Origin: Listronotus oregonensis
Taxonomy: Eukaryota > Arthropoda > Insecta > Coleoptera > Curculionidae
Direction of reading: 5' to 3'
NCBI GenBank assembly: GCA_019359885.1
Contig: JAHBCN010003226.1
Coordinates: forward strand, 1-64,000
Length of the DNA: 64,000 bases
Position numbers and translations under genes: made by a program. The number at the start of each line of letters is the position of its first letter. Position 1 is the stretch's first letter. Under the pieces are notes generated by a model that was not told the DNA's origin, did not search any database, and saw nothing but the letters and a program-made list of their open reading frames with translations. This document shows, in pieces, positions 37,393-49,749 of the stretch.

Positions 37393-37665
37393 CCCTTTAA
37401 AAATTTCCACTTTTTCAAAGTTGCGGCAATTTTTTGCTTTTTCAAAATTTTCAGCAATTTTTTTCCTGTCTTCCACTTGTGGAGAGACAAATTTTCCACT
37501 AAATTTTGTTTTCCCCCTTTTACACCAAAGTCTTTAACTAAGTTTTTCAAAGTTGGGGCAATTTGTTGTTTTTTCTAAAAATACAGCAATTTTTCTTTTT
37601 TTTACTTGTGTAGAGACAAATCTTCCAATTAATTTTATTTTCCTTTAAGTGTCGGAAAGATCAAA
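37393..37665 (+). repeat. tandem repeat, two diverged units (~120-135 bp)
   Basis: Both units contain TTTTTCAAAGTTG-GGCAATTT, CAGCAATTTTT (37,452 and 37,584), CACTTGTG/TACTTGTG and GAGACAAAT-TTCCA. Unit lengths vary through homopolymers. Confidence 0.78.
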
Positions 37666-37667
37666 GA

Positions 37668-38160
37668 AAGTTGACAACTAAAGGTGGAAGATTTGTTGCT
37701 GCGCCTTTGGGCAAGCAACGAAAACTAGTGGAGAACTACTACCTAACCTTTGCGCCAATTCTTTGGCAAAAGTTTTCCCTTTTTCCTAAATTTAAAAAAA
37801 AACCCTTTTAGTTTTCTTCAAAAACCCTTCCATTTGTTGCTCAATTTGAGAAGTGCAATTTTTTTGTTTTTTTCTACAAACAATCTTTTGTCAACTTTTA
37901 TTGTCAATTTGGGGTGTAAACGGCCTTTTTAAAGGATCAAAAAATTGACAACTAAAAGTGGAAATTTGTTGCTAAACTTTGCATGGGAACTAGTGAAGAA
38001 CTGGAGAACTCAAAAACCCTTTTGGCGTAATTTTTTGGGCAAAAATTTTTTTCATTTTTCTTAAATGTGAAAAGAGTTTAGTTTTCGACAAAAAATGTTC
38101 CACTTGTTGCTCTAATTTAAGAAAAGCAACTTGTAGTTGACAACGTTTAGTTTTCTACAA
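37668..38160 (+). repeat. tandem repeat, two units, ~274-bp period
   Basis: Units start TTGACAACTAAA-GTGGAA at 37,671 and 37,945. Both continue TTTGTTGCT, GAACTAGTG/AACTAGTG, GGAGAACT, GGCAAAA, TAGTTTTC and CTTGTTGCTC. The second ends in TTAGTTTTCTACAAACATTT near 38,160. Confidence 0.85.
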
Positions 38161-38190
38161 ACATTTTAAGAATAGTTTTTAGTTATCTTA

Positions 38191-38255
38191 TCACTTGAAA
38201 ACATCTGGAGATAAATCAATAACCGAAACGTTGTGTATCAATTAACAAATAAAGA
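38191..38255 (+). other. possible Penelope-like element terminal motif
   Basis: Reads ACTTGAAAACATCTGGAGAT then AAATCAATAACCGAAACGTT. A CTGGAGAT...CCGAAACG arrangement before a 3' AATAAA-rich end recalls the terminal repeats of Penelope-like elements, which carry hammerhead-type CUGAUGA...GAAAC cores. The CTGGAGA is off-consensus, and no coding part adjoins it. Confidence 0.3.
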
Positions 38256-39900
38256 CAATGGAAGTCCAAGATTTTAGTGTTATTAAACCAATTTTGGGTT
38301 TTAAAAAAACTTTTTGAAGAAAAATACACCTATTGCAAATCTTATGGATTCTTTGTTTTCAAAAAATAAATTAAGGAAACAGAACTTAAAATTTAATTTT
38401 TAGTAGATATTGCTCCCCAACGGGGAAATTTCTTGCAAAAAATAGTACCCCATCAAAGCTACTTTCCACCGGAGAACATGAAGGAATTTTTTTTGTTTCT
38501 TTTCTTTTTGGGGTCAAAAATTTTTTCCAAAAAATTCCTCAAAGTTCCCAAGTGTTCCTTTGTTTCGACAACAACTGTTGCATGTTTACGATTGTTGCTG
38601 GTTTCCATTTTTTCGGTAAACTTCAAAGAAATTCGGCAACGGGAGGAAACAGAAACATATTGGTTTCTGAGTGGAAATAGATACTCAACTTTTTTTAAAG
38701 CATTGAGTAGGGCATGCCCCTATTCACTTCTATCACGGAGCTTGGTTTTTCCCCCAAATTTGTGCTTTTTTTTTTTTTTTTTTCCCAAAAAAAACTATAC
38801 GGCCCCGCTTTTCATCATCTTGATCCATGTTTATCAACCGCGGTGGAAACACTAACAAAAAATTGCTCTCTCTCAGTTACCAGAAACATTAAAAGTCAAT
38901 GGGGAAAAAAAAAAATTTACATTTGTTGCCTTCAAGTTCCCCAAAATTCCAAAAAAAAAAGAAACACAAGGCGACAAAAAAAGTTGCTTTTTTTCCGGTG
39001 GGGAAAAATTAAAATTAACGCTTCAATATTCAACACGTGGTTTTCTAACGCAGGGGAGAATGTCGACAAATGATTGGAACATTTTTTTTAGGGTAACGCT
39101 GGCCGTACTCCCAAATAACTTATTTTAGATAGGCTAAAACACGGTTTATAATTTACAAAAAGCTACTAAAACCATTTAACCATTTTGATTAATGGCAAAA
39201 GTTAAAAAAAAACCTGATTTAAGCAACTTCCGTATAATTTTTTCGCTCTAAAAGCCTGTCTTGCACTTGTCGTCAACTCTGGGCTGATGAGAGTTAACTG
39301 CTGCTACTGGTACCACACCTAGCTTTTGTAGGTAACTGTTAAATTTGCATTGAATGCGAGATGAGTTTCTTTAGACGACATTTAAATCTTATTACCGTGG
39401 TATTACAAAAGTGACTACAAATTACATAAAAGCATTAATAAAACGATCGAGATAATAGTTTCTGATGCGTAAAGTAGTTACTTTATTCTTTTTGTAAACG
39501 TCGTAATGATTTAAAGCGTTTATATTAGGTTTAGGTATTAATTTTCTATAAAAAGATAGGATTAATAATTAAAATAGGATTTAAATACAAATTGCAGCAT
39601 CAGCTTAGACGAGTAGTTAATGCCACCGTAATGAACCTAGATGAAAGCGAATCTAATTATGCAGAAGACATAGACATGATATAATTGGATTAGGTTAGTT
39701 TTATTTTTTAGAGATTGTTTTCAGCTTTGCTTTTATTTGGATCACTTTACACTGAGTAACTTTGATTTATTTAAATAACTAGTTTTCCTGGTTGCAATAG
39801 TACGGGATCCAGCTTAAAGGCGACCTTTACCCATCTGCCAAGAACTGAAAACTATTTTTTATTAAATAAAATATCGCCAATGAATTGCCTAAAAAATTAT
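38256..39900. other. spacer, no gene recognised
   Basis: The long open frames 38,433-38,855 and 38,714-39,073 (plus) overlap in different frames and include an F-run from T-runs. They contain no motif I know. From about 39.1 kb homopolymers become ordinary. Confidence 0.4.
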
Positions 39901-40515
39901 GATCAAGCCGAGCAGTTGCAATTACTTTTAAAAAGTAATTCAATTACAATTACCAATTACTCTTTTAAGTAGTAGTAAATTAGGATTACCAATTACTAGC
40001 ATGTTTGTTAAAAGTAATTCAATTATCAATTAAAACTAAAAGTAATTGAATATTTTATCAATTACTTTATTTAAATTACCACAAATATTAAACACGATAC
40101 ACTAAACAAATAAAATATTCATATTAATATGCATCATGCGCGCACGTCACACTACTTTCTCGGCAAGTTCAACATTAAATGACTCTAAAATAAAAAAAAA
40201 ATTATCCTACCCCAAATATTAACATATTTTTCCACACACAAAAAAAATAAAAACATTATAAAGGAAGGTAATTAAATTTTTCGGAGTAATTTAATGACTT
40301 TATAAGTAATCGAGTTACTTTCTGAGTAATTGAATGGTTGGGGATTAGTGAACTTCCGTTACCAATTACTATTACTTTATCCTATTTATTGATAATTCAA
40401 ATACAATTACCTTTTTCGGATAGTAATTGAATTAAATTAATCCAATTACTAAGAAGTAATTAAATACGATTTTTCAATTATTTTAATTTAATAACCGACA
40501 GTTCTGTGATCAAGG
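39901..40515. mobile_element. hAT-type MITE with 8-bp target duplication
   Basis: Flanked by GATCAAGC (39,901-39,908) and GATCAAGG (40,508-40,515), a 7/8 match as expected of an 8-bp hAT target duplication. The left terminus CGAGCAGTTGCAATTAC and the right terminus, reverse complement CAGAACTGTCGGTTATTA, are an imperfect TIR. The interior is packed with the subterminal motif AAGTAATT and its inverse AATTACTT in both orientations, the arrangement used as transposase binding sites in hAT elements. No coding sequence. Confidence 0.68.
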
Positions 40516-41088
40516 ATGTGATTAATTTTAAAAATGTTGATACTTTCTGTAAAATGTTGTTCTTATTTTTATTCTACATGAAACTACTAATAAACCACAT
40601 ATTTTTTTCTTCAATTTCATAAATAAAAATTTTAATATTCTGAATCAAGACGAGTCCATGTGGCGAGTATTTTGTAATAAGTTCTTTAAGGGATGTAGAG
40701 AAAAAAAAAGAGATGGAGTGAGGGGTAGAGAGGAAGGAAGAGAAGAGAGAGGATTCAGTTTCCTTTTGTTATTTTTTAAGCTGTCAAAGATGATGCTGAT
40801 TATTTTTAAATAAATGTTTTGTGAAAGGCATCTTATTATTAACTTATTTTTTTCTAACAGAACTACTTTTTTTGATAGAGTTTTCAGTCATGTTGTATTA
40901 ATATAATTATAAATCTTTATAAAAATTTAAAAATATAAATAACAATACATTAATTTATAAAAAAAATAATTATAAATAAAAACAACTAAAAAAGCAAAAT
41001 AAAAGAAAAAAATCAATTATTAAATTAAGAAAGCAATTATGATCCATCCCTATTAAAAAAACCAAACTAGTGAATACAAGAAAATATA
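40516..41088. other. AT-rich spacer with a short purine tract
   Basis: About 40,690-40,755 is a GA-rich tract (AGAGATGGAGTGAGGGGTAG and similar). The rest is AT-rich with no feature recognised. Confidence 0.4.
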
Positions 41089-41152
41089 GGCACCAACGGT
41101 ACATTAGTACTTAGGCATTAGGTCTTCATGATCTGTCCCAAAATAAAAAAGT
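41089..41152 (+). mobile_element. 3' end of the Jockey-like family (copy D, extreme 5' truncation)
   Basis: CACCAACGGTACATTAGTAC, TTAGGCAT, a CTTCATGATCTGTCCCAA block and an A-run reproduce, with mismatches, the last ~60 bp of copies B and C. Non-LTR elements are often 5'-truncated to such stubs. Confidence 0.8.
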
Positions 41153-41459
41153 AAAACTGTTTGACAATACAAAGCAGTCAGTACAATTGTTTTTCGATAT
41201 GGATATCTGGCAACACTGGTTTGATACTGGCACCAGCGCACTGACCACATAAATTTTTTAATAGATCTATTCGCAGCGTTTAGTCTCACCAAAGGGAATA
41301 ACAAGGCAAACTTAATTCGTCCGGCTTAAGGGTTTTTTTTGGTAAATACATGCAATGTTTTTATTCAAAATCTATTAGAGTTGGTACATTCGAGTTTTCG
41401 TTGTTTAATTAAACATACTTTTGTTTTTTTTTTAGATTTTTTGTTTATTAAAAAATTGT

Positions 41460-41560
41460 AACTGGGCCCCACAGCGTACACCTTTCCCACGAGTACGGGA
41501 CAAAGACGCCTTCACGGCGTGCAGCCGGCATCCCGAACGTTCCAACTGATTAAAAAAACA
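41460..41560. other. short GC-rich block, unassigned
   Basis: Contains CACGAGTACGGGACAAAGAC, GCCTTCACGGCGTGCAGCCG and GGCATCCCGAACG, including the dyad GCCTTCACGGCG-like. It stands out from AT-rich flanks. It could be a retroelement UTR or SINE, but I cannot assign it. Confidence 0.25.
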
Positions 41561-41676
41561 AGTTTGAAAAAGTTGATTTTTTTATCAAAATGACGATCTT
41601 AAAAAAAGGTAGTTTTTTTTTTTTTACGTTTGGTGCGCTGTAAAAAATACTTAAAATGCACTATTTTGAAATGTTT

Positions 41677-41946
41677 CTACGTCAAGCTCCCAAGAAAAAG
41701 TTTTCTGTAGCGGATTTTAAACGGCAGTACGTTAATTAAATCGGCGGCAATCGTGCATGCCAGTTTCGGTACTATTTTTTCGTTGATAACTGTCCTGTTT
41801 TTTAACTTACAGTTACTTCTGTTCCTCAGCAGTCCATTCTCGCGCCTCTTCCCCTCCAGCTGCTCCATCCCTACTTTACTTATAAAACCGGTTTTACCGA
41901 CTTCCAAAGTGGTCGGTACTGACACCTGCGCTGTGCATTTTTTCAT
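41677..41946 (-). other. unassigned open frame with protein-like composition
   Basis: Minus-strand frame of 89 codons starting at an ATG: MKKCTAQVSVPTTLEVGKTG, later VGMEQLEGKRRENGLLRN, KIVPKLACTIAADLINVLPF. The amino-acid mix is balanced, unlike most frames here. On the opposite strand 41,753-41,950 is also open. No domain recognised, and no splice pattern was established. Confidence 0.3.
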
Positions 41947-41950
41947 TTAA

Positions 41951-42990
41951 GATGCGATTTCACCCAAAACGAATTGAAATTTCCAAAAACCGCTTCAGGG
42001 AGACATTCTATACAAATCAAGGATTACAAAAAGCAAAAAAAATTGCATTTTTTAATCGAAAATTACCGAAAAACCCCAACTTTAGCAATACGAAATTTAA
42101 AGCTACATAAAAAACTTTACTTGTTCATATAAACAATAGGACAAATTCCAGGATTTAAAGAAAGGTTTTTTATTTGTAATAAAAGAACAAAACCTAATTT
42201 GTTTAATAAAAACTGCTTTAAATCCGAAACTAAAAAATCTTTTGTTCCCGGATTTACAGTTTGCATTGTGATTTTTTAAATATTATATTCAAAGACGTTC
42301 ATTGCATAGTAAAGCCGTAAAAAATATTTTCCTAGCAATTACTAAATTAAGATCATCAAGGGCCCTAGTTTAATAAACAGAGGATTTAGAAGTTATTCTT
42401 TTAAATTAAGGAAAATTTCGCTATAAATCACTTAGTTAATATCTTTTACAAATTCTACTTCATTTTTTTAGCCTTGTGTATTTAAAATTACCCTGTATAA
42501 TACTATTATAACGGTGTAGTTTATCAAGAAGCTAAACTGCTGGAATGACATTATCTCAGAATACAAGACAGGTAGTTTTAGCATCTTAAATACATTAATA
42601 ATCCCATATAATGTCTTGATCCAAATTTATTTTTTTATTTCTAAGAAAAAATTGACTGATTTGCATTATTTTCAACTTAAATTTCGAAATGACAAATTAA
42701 CGCCATCTATCATGGAGTTAATGAAAATATTATCCTTAACAAGTATAAGATTAAGACAGATATGTCCACTTCGCTCATAATTTATTGAGGTTTATCAGAT
42801 TTACATAGTTTTCCTATAATTTATGTGTTTTGGTACGTAGGCCAAATTATTATTAGGGTGCGTATCCATTTAGTGTGGCATATTCGTTATCGTTGCAGCA
42901 AAAAGTGGAGACCAAACAATTCGCCTAATGAATAGGCACCTTAAGGTTAAGTTTTCGTAAGCAACACGACCTGACTAAAAGAAATCTTAA
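41951..42990. other. spacer, nothing recognised
   Basis: No motif-bearing frames or repeats were noted. Confidence 0.4.
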
Positions 42991-44938
42991 GCGGGTATAA
43001 CGCCAACAATTTCTTCGTGAATTTATTCATGAAGTCGCTTCTTGAAGTAACTTGACAAATGTAAAACCAAAACTGTGATTTCAAATTTATTCATAAAGAA
43101 CTTTTTTACAAATTAGAAAATTTTCCGTGAACTTTGACGTGAATACAGTAAAGTCAAGTCAACAAAATGCATAAATGTGAGGTAATGGTATTTGGTTTGT
43201 TTTAATTTATGATTATTGATCTATAATTTTATTTGCATATTGGATTGCAATTTCATTAAAAATATCCCACTAAGCAAAAAATCATCCTAATTACGTTACA
43301 TTTATGTTTTCTTGTTCCTTTGTTACGTTAATCATCTTGAAACAATAACAGCGCCTTTAACCTAATAGTTTCGTTATACTTCAACTTTTAAAAAATTTTG
43401 AGTTACGTTTAAAATACAACGCTCTAGTTTCAAACATTTTCTGAAACATTCACGTTATATAACTTACGTTATAAAGAGGATTTTCTTTTAAAGGGTTTAA
43501 ATAGACGGTTTCTTATGTTGATTATAAACAAACTGGGTTTGTTATATTTCCCTTATTTAGTTAACACTAAAAGATCTTTTAAACCTTAATGTTTGGTTTA
43601 TGATAAAAATACAGAAGTTTAATTAATTATGGCCGTAAATCGTATTTTGTTAACGATTTAATGTACAGCTTTAAAATGAGAATTAGTATAATGAAGATGG
43701 CTTTAAGTCACTAAACGTATTAGGTTTTGGGGACTTTTTCACTAGGAAGCGCACGATACCAAGTATATTAAAAAGGGACACTTTTTTTAAAAAAGTTGAT
43801 ATCACAGTTAAGAATCACGGAAAATTTCTAAACGATTTTTCACTCCTTTTTCATATATTATTTTCTGTTAAACTTTTTTGAGTGGGCGAAAATTTACTTT
43901 TATGCAAAAAAACACTGACAAAGTGAAACATATTTTTTAAAAGGTATGTTTGGGTTTAAAAAAAAAAGATTTGATTAAATATTCTTTTTTGTTTACGTTT
44001 TGTAAAATTAAACTGTATAATACTTATCGATTATTAAAACATCAAAAAATTATTTAATTAAAAATTAAAAAATGTTTACCTTTAGCATTTTTATGTATAA
44101 AAATAAATGTTGTTTTCCCCTCTTTAAAAGATGCTACTGAAAAAAAATGGATGCAAATAATTTTTTTTGTGATAAATCGCCCCCTAATACAATAGTTTTC
44201 AAGACACAACCCAGTGACAACTACTATCCCTGATAAAAATCCCAATATGAACCATAAGGAAAATGTATTCATAAAAACATCTGATGTCAACAACCTCCTT
44301 TTATATTCCCCAAATTTGTGTACATACTATTTAATAGGGGAAAACTTATTTTCTAAATCTACACAAAGTACAAAAGTCTATATATAAAAATGTTCATGTA
44401 GTAATGTTTATCTTTCTTAATTTACCATATAAAAAGTCTTAAATATGTGTGATGTGTTAATATAAGTAATATTTAAAAAAATATATAAAAATAAATTAGG
44501 TATAAAAATTGCCTACGTAATTTATAAATGTTTATTAAAAATCAACTGTATGTACATGTATTTTTAATTTCCATATTCTGTTCTATTTTTTCCTTCTAGT
44601 TGCACCTGGAAAAAGAAAAGTTTGTAAAATATTTGCCCCAAAACTTTTGGTTACTGACATAATTGCTTCATTTATTAAAAAGATAATTTTATATTGTAGG
44701 TTGGCAAAAAAGCTGTATTTGCAGATAGTGTCATAGATACTTTATTTCCCTTATATAAAGGATAAAAACCTTGTTATGGCTTAAAAGCCTACAATTTTTT
44801 TAAAACATAGTCGGAATTTTCTCTAATATTAGCTAGCTCGATTTAGCCATTACTAAATGGTTTTTGTCCCTTTATTTACTGGACTACTTACGAAATTTAC
44901 AAATTAATTCGTGAATAAATTGTTAGTGTATTGCCCGC
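42991..44938. mobile_element. candidate TIR element (~1.95 kb), possible TTAA site
   Basis: Left end GCGGGTATAACGCCAACAAT then TTCTTCGTGAATTTATTC. The right end, as reverse complement, reads GCGGGCAATACACTAACAAT then TTATTCACGAATTAATT. The left is preceded by TTAA (42,987-42,990) and the right followed by TTTA, one mismatch from a piggyBac-type TTAA site. The interior has one minus-strand frame (44,054-44,293) that I cannot assign, so autonomy and superfamily are open. Confidence 0.45.
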
Positions 44939-46404
<1,466 letters not shown>

Positions 46405-46439
46405 GGAAAAAGGTGTTAAAAAGGGAAAACTTTTTTATT

Positions 46440-47060
46440 TTTGATTTTACGGTCCTTTATAAATTTTGTTTCTTAGAGAAGATTGGGGTGAAACATTTTA
46501 AAATATTTTTTACGCGGTGTTTGAATAGAAAAACTTAAAATGGTAAAAGTAAAGTGATTTATTTGAGAAGATATGGAAATAAGTTACTGGAAAAAATTGT
46601 TTAAAAAAAAGAAGATAGTTCCTAACACCAATTTTTTGAAAAATCGGCCTAAATTTTTTTAACTAATTCCAAATTAAAACTTATTTTTGTACTAGTAGGC
46701 GTTTATAGTGACAAGTTTTTTTGACATTTTGCTTTTATAATTCATTATCCGGGAGTATCGTTAGTTTAAATGCTTCCTTTAAAGCAAAAAAATTTATAAA
46801 ATTAATAATAAAAAATTTTAAAATTTAAAATTAAAATAAATTTTAAATTTCAAAATAAAAGTAGGCCGGGTTTTTTTCGAAAATTGGCATTAGAGACTAC
46901 CTTTTTAAATTTTTAAAAAATTTTTCTAATAAACCCCATTTCCCTATCTTTCAAATAAATGCACCCTTTTCCTTGTACCATTTTAAGTTTTTTTAATTTT
47001 CTGAACACCCGTATAAAATATGTTAAATGTTTCTATACCAATCTCACTCCAGAAGTAGCA
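46440..47060. repeat. foldback (hairpin) repeat, unit 1
   Basis: The left arm holds GGGGTGAAACATTTTAAAAT, TTTTTACGCGGTGTT and AAACTTAAAATGGTA (46,485-46,550). The right arm near 46,975-47,040, as reverse complement, reads GGTATAGAAACATTTAACAT, TTTTATACGGGTGTT and AAACTTAAAATGGTA. The centre lies near 46,750. Non-coding. Confidence 0.75.
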
Positions 47061-47159
47061 AAATTTTAAGATAAGGTTTTTTGATAAAATAAAATAAAAA
47101 AAGTTTTTCAAAACCTTTCCGGGACTACTGGGGTTAAAAATAAAATAAAAAATTTATTT

Positions 47160-47760
47160 CTTTAATTTTATAAAATTATTTAATAAAAATTTTTTTTTAA
47201 TAAGTTTGGGGTAGAAACATTTAAAATTTTTATACGTTTTAGAAATTGAAAAAATTTAAAATGGACATAAATCATTTCTGGGGATAGGAGGTTTTTGAAA
47301 AAGGGGAAATAAAAGGGGGTTTAAACAATTTTGAAAAAAAACCCACTTTTTTTTTTTAAAAAATTTTTTATCAATTAATAATTAAAATTTTTTACTAGTA
47401 GGGTTCACTTTTTTACTTTGTTTATTTCTAAACTGCAGTACCGTTTAAAGTTACTTAAAGAAAAAAAAAACAATTAAAAATTTTAAAACATATTAAAATA
47501 AAATTTAACAAAAAAAATAAAATATAAATTTTTTAAAAATTAAAATTCTTTTATTTAACAAATTTTTTTAAACTTTTTTCCTACTTCTAAATAAAAATTT
47601 TTCTTTCCATTTTAAGTTTTTTCAATTTTTCTAACAGCTTAAAATATGGTTAAATTTATATTTTTAGAATACAAAATTTTTTCAAACTTTTTGGATAAAA
47701 ACCAAAAAATAAAAAATTTTTTTTCCTCTTCAAACCCCTTTTTTTTAATTCTATATAATT
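47160..47760. repeat. foldback repeat, unit 2 (tandem with unit 1)
   Basis: The left arm at ~47,205 reads GGGGTAGAAACATTTAAAAT and AATTTAAAATGGAC. The right arm near 47,600-47,680, as reverse complement, contains AAAAACTTAAAATGGAAAG and AATATAAATTTAACCATA. Both units also share ACTAGTAGG near their inner left sides (46,691 and 47,394). More decayed and homopolymer-rich than unit 1. Confidence 0.6.
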
Positions 47761-47780
47761 AATATTGTAATTTTATTAAA

Positions 47781-47784
<4 letters not shown>

Positions 47785-47853
<69 letters not shown>

Positions 47854-47866
47854 ATATATATATATT
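47785..47866. repeat. TA dinucleotide microsatellite
   Basis: About 80 bp of (TA)n with one ATTAT slip near 47,842. Confidence 0.98.
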
Positions 47867-49749
47867 GTACCAATCAGTCGTCGGTGTTTTGGATGACATG
47901 AACATTATATTGAACTAAAAGCAAAATGTTTAATATCAATTTTTTGTTTTGATCAACATTACACGAAATAATTAACCACAAGTGTTGGGGGCCTTTAATT
48001 ATATTACAGTAAATAGATAAAAAGTAAATATACAGTACAGGAAAATTGATGTTTTTTTCCAGATGCTGTATACCGTCTTGTTTCACCAAGTGAAAATTAT
48101 ATCCATTTCATGAACTAGACAAAAATATTGTCCAGATGGTGAAATAAAATATTATTACACTATCTGGTTCCACTTCAGGAACTGGACATTTAATTCATGA
48201 AATAGACAATTACGCCATGTGAGTCCAATATAGATAATGCTTAGTTAAATGTCAAATTATTTAACGCTATTTTCTTGATTTTACTACAACTGGCTTTGCT
48301 TAAAATGGTAAAATCTCAATAAACAAAAATATCTTCTAAATTCCTATAATTACAGTTTTTTGTGCGTTAGTAATATATGAAGTGTTTAAACTACATTAGT
48401 CAAAATCTCAAACGTTAAATCCCAATAAGTTCATTCTTTTATTTAGAATTTTACTATAAATCAAAAATTATACAATTAGATATTTTGATAAGCGCTCATA
48501 ATAGTTTTGAAATTAGAGGGAAAGTAAATAACATGGAACAATACAAAAAATATAATAAACGAAAGTATACAAGGAAAGAAGGTAAAGTAAATTTATTACA
48601 AGCTGACCGTTGTGAAAGATAACAAACCATAAACTAAATGATTGTATGTCGCTTTATGTGACTTACTGATACTAAAGGGCCCTTTATGGATTTACTGAGG
48701 CTTCCGGCCGGGCAGAATCATTATTTTCCCCGATTTGGATTTTTGATCTTAAACCTATTATTGAATTCTTTTAAACCTTGGCAAAAACGGAAAAGAAAAA
48801 ACCCTGTTTGTAACTTTTCCCATAATAAAAAAAAATGAAAAATTGTTTGTTGTCTTAATAAAAATTTTAAAGGTTATAAAGCTGTCTGGTTTGCAAATTC
48901 AGTATTCAAATAAATATATAAAATAGATTGTTAACAATTGAGCCCTGAGGAAAAAAAATTTTGTAAAAAAGAAAAACAGTAATTTACTGTTTTTTTTATT
49001 AAAAATGGTTTGGGTTCGTAACATGTACTTCTTAAAAGTTTGGGAAAACAAAAGGCTTTTAATTTAAGGTCATCCAACAAAGACTGAACATAATGTGAAA
49101 TAAATAAAGGGGGAATTTTGGTATAGAACCTTTTATTGTTATTTTTAAAGTTTTTATTTTTAAAAAAAAGTTTAAAAGGGATTTTTTAATTTATTTAAGA
49201 GTCATTGATAGGAAAATAGAAAAAGGCAATAAATGGAAAAAGCCCAAAACACAAAAAACAAAATAAGCTCTTTGTGTTTTAATTTTAGAATTTGTATCTT
49301 TTCTATTTTCAATAAAATCAAGGCTAAACTTTAACCTTTTAATACAAGGTGCAAATGCCCCCCCCCTTTTGTATATTTTAACCAATGGGTTTTGTTTTTC
49401 TTCTTCTTCTAGTACCCGCATTTTTTTTTTTTTAAGTTGAAAAAATTTAAAATTTCACATAAATTTTTTATCAAGAATTTTTTTTACATTTTAGGTTTTG
49501 GGCATTTGCAAACCCATATCCCTTTTCGGATACTTATTTCAAGTTGATATATGCAAATTGTTTCAATTTTTTTTTTTAGTGGCCCAAATGGCAACACTTT
49601 TATGAGCTTTATGCTATCTCCGAGGAAGCTTATAAAAAGCTACTATTAAGAAGTACACGAATTATATTATTTACGGCTTGGGGGAAGGTTATTTCGTAGC
49701 GCCACGTTATTGTTTATCTTGAAGAGATTCCCCAACCAAAGTTTGACGG
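47867..49749. other. spacer, no gene recognised
   Basis: Near 48,105-48,215 TTCATGAA occurs twice with TAGACAA and several GTCCAG/CTGGAC phrases, suggesting a small decayed hairpin. The remainder is AT-rich and homopolymer-bearing, with no motif. Confidence 0.4.

Noticed and set aside
38433..39073. Long overlapping plus-strand frames of 140 and 119 codons
   Set aside because: They contain a homopolymer-derived Phe run, overlap in different frames and show no family motif.
39278..39320. CTGATGAG considered as a hammerhead ribozyme core
   Set aside because: No GAAAC partner at the right distance and no closing stems.
44054..44293. Minus-strand 79-codon frame inside the 42,991-44,938 element, considered as its transposase
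   Set aside because: One hydrophobic stretch but no catalytic or DNA-binding motif recognisable.
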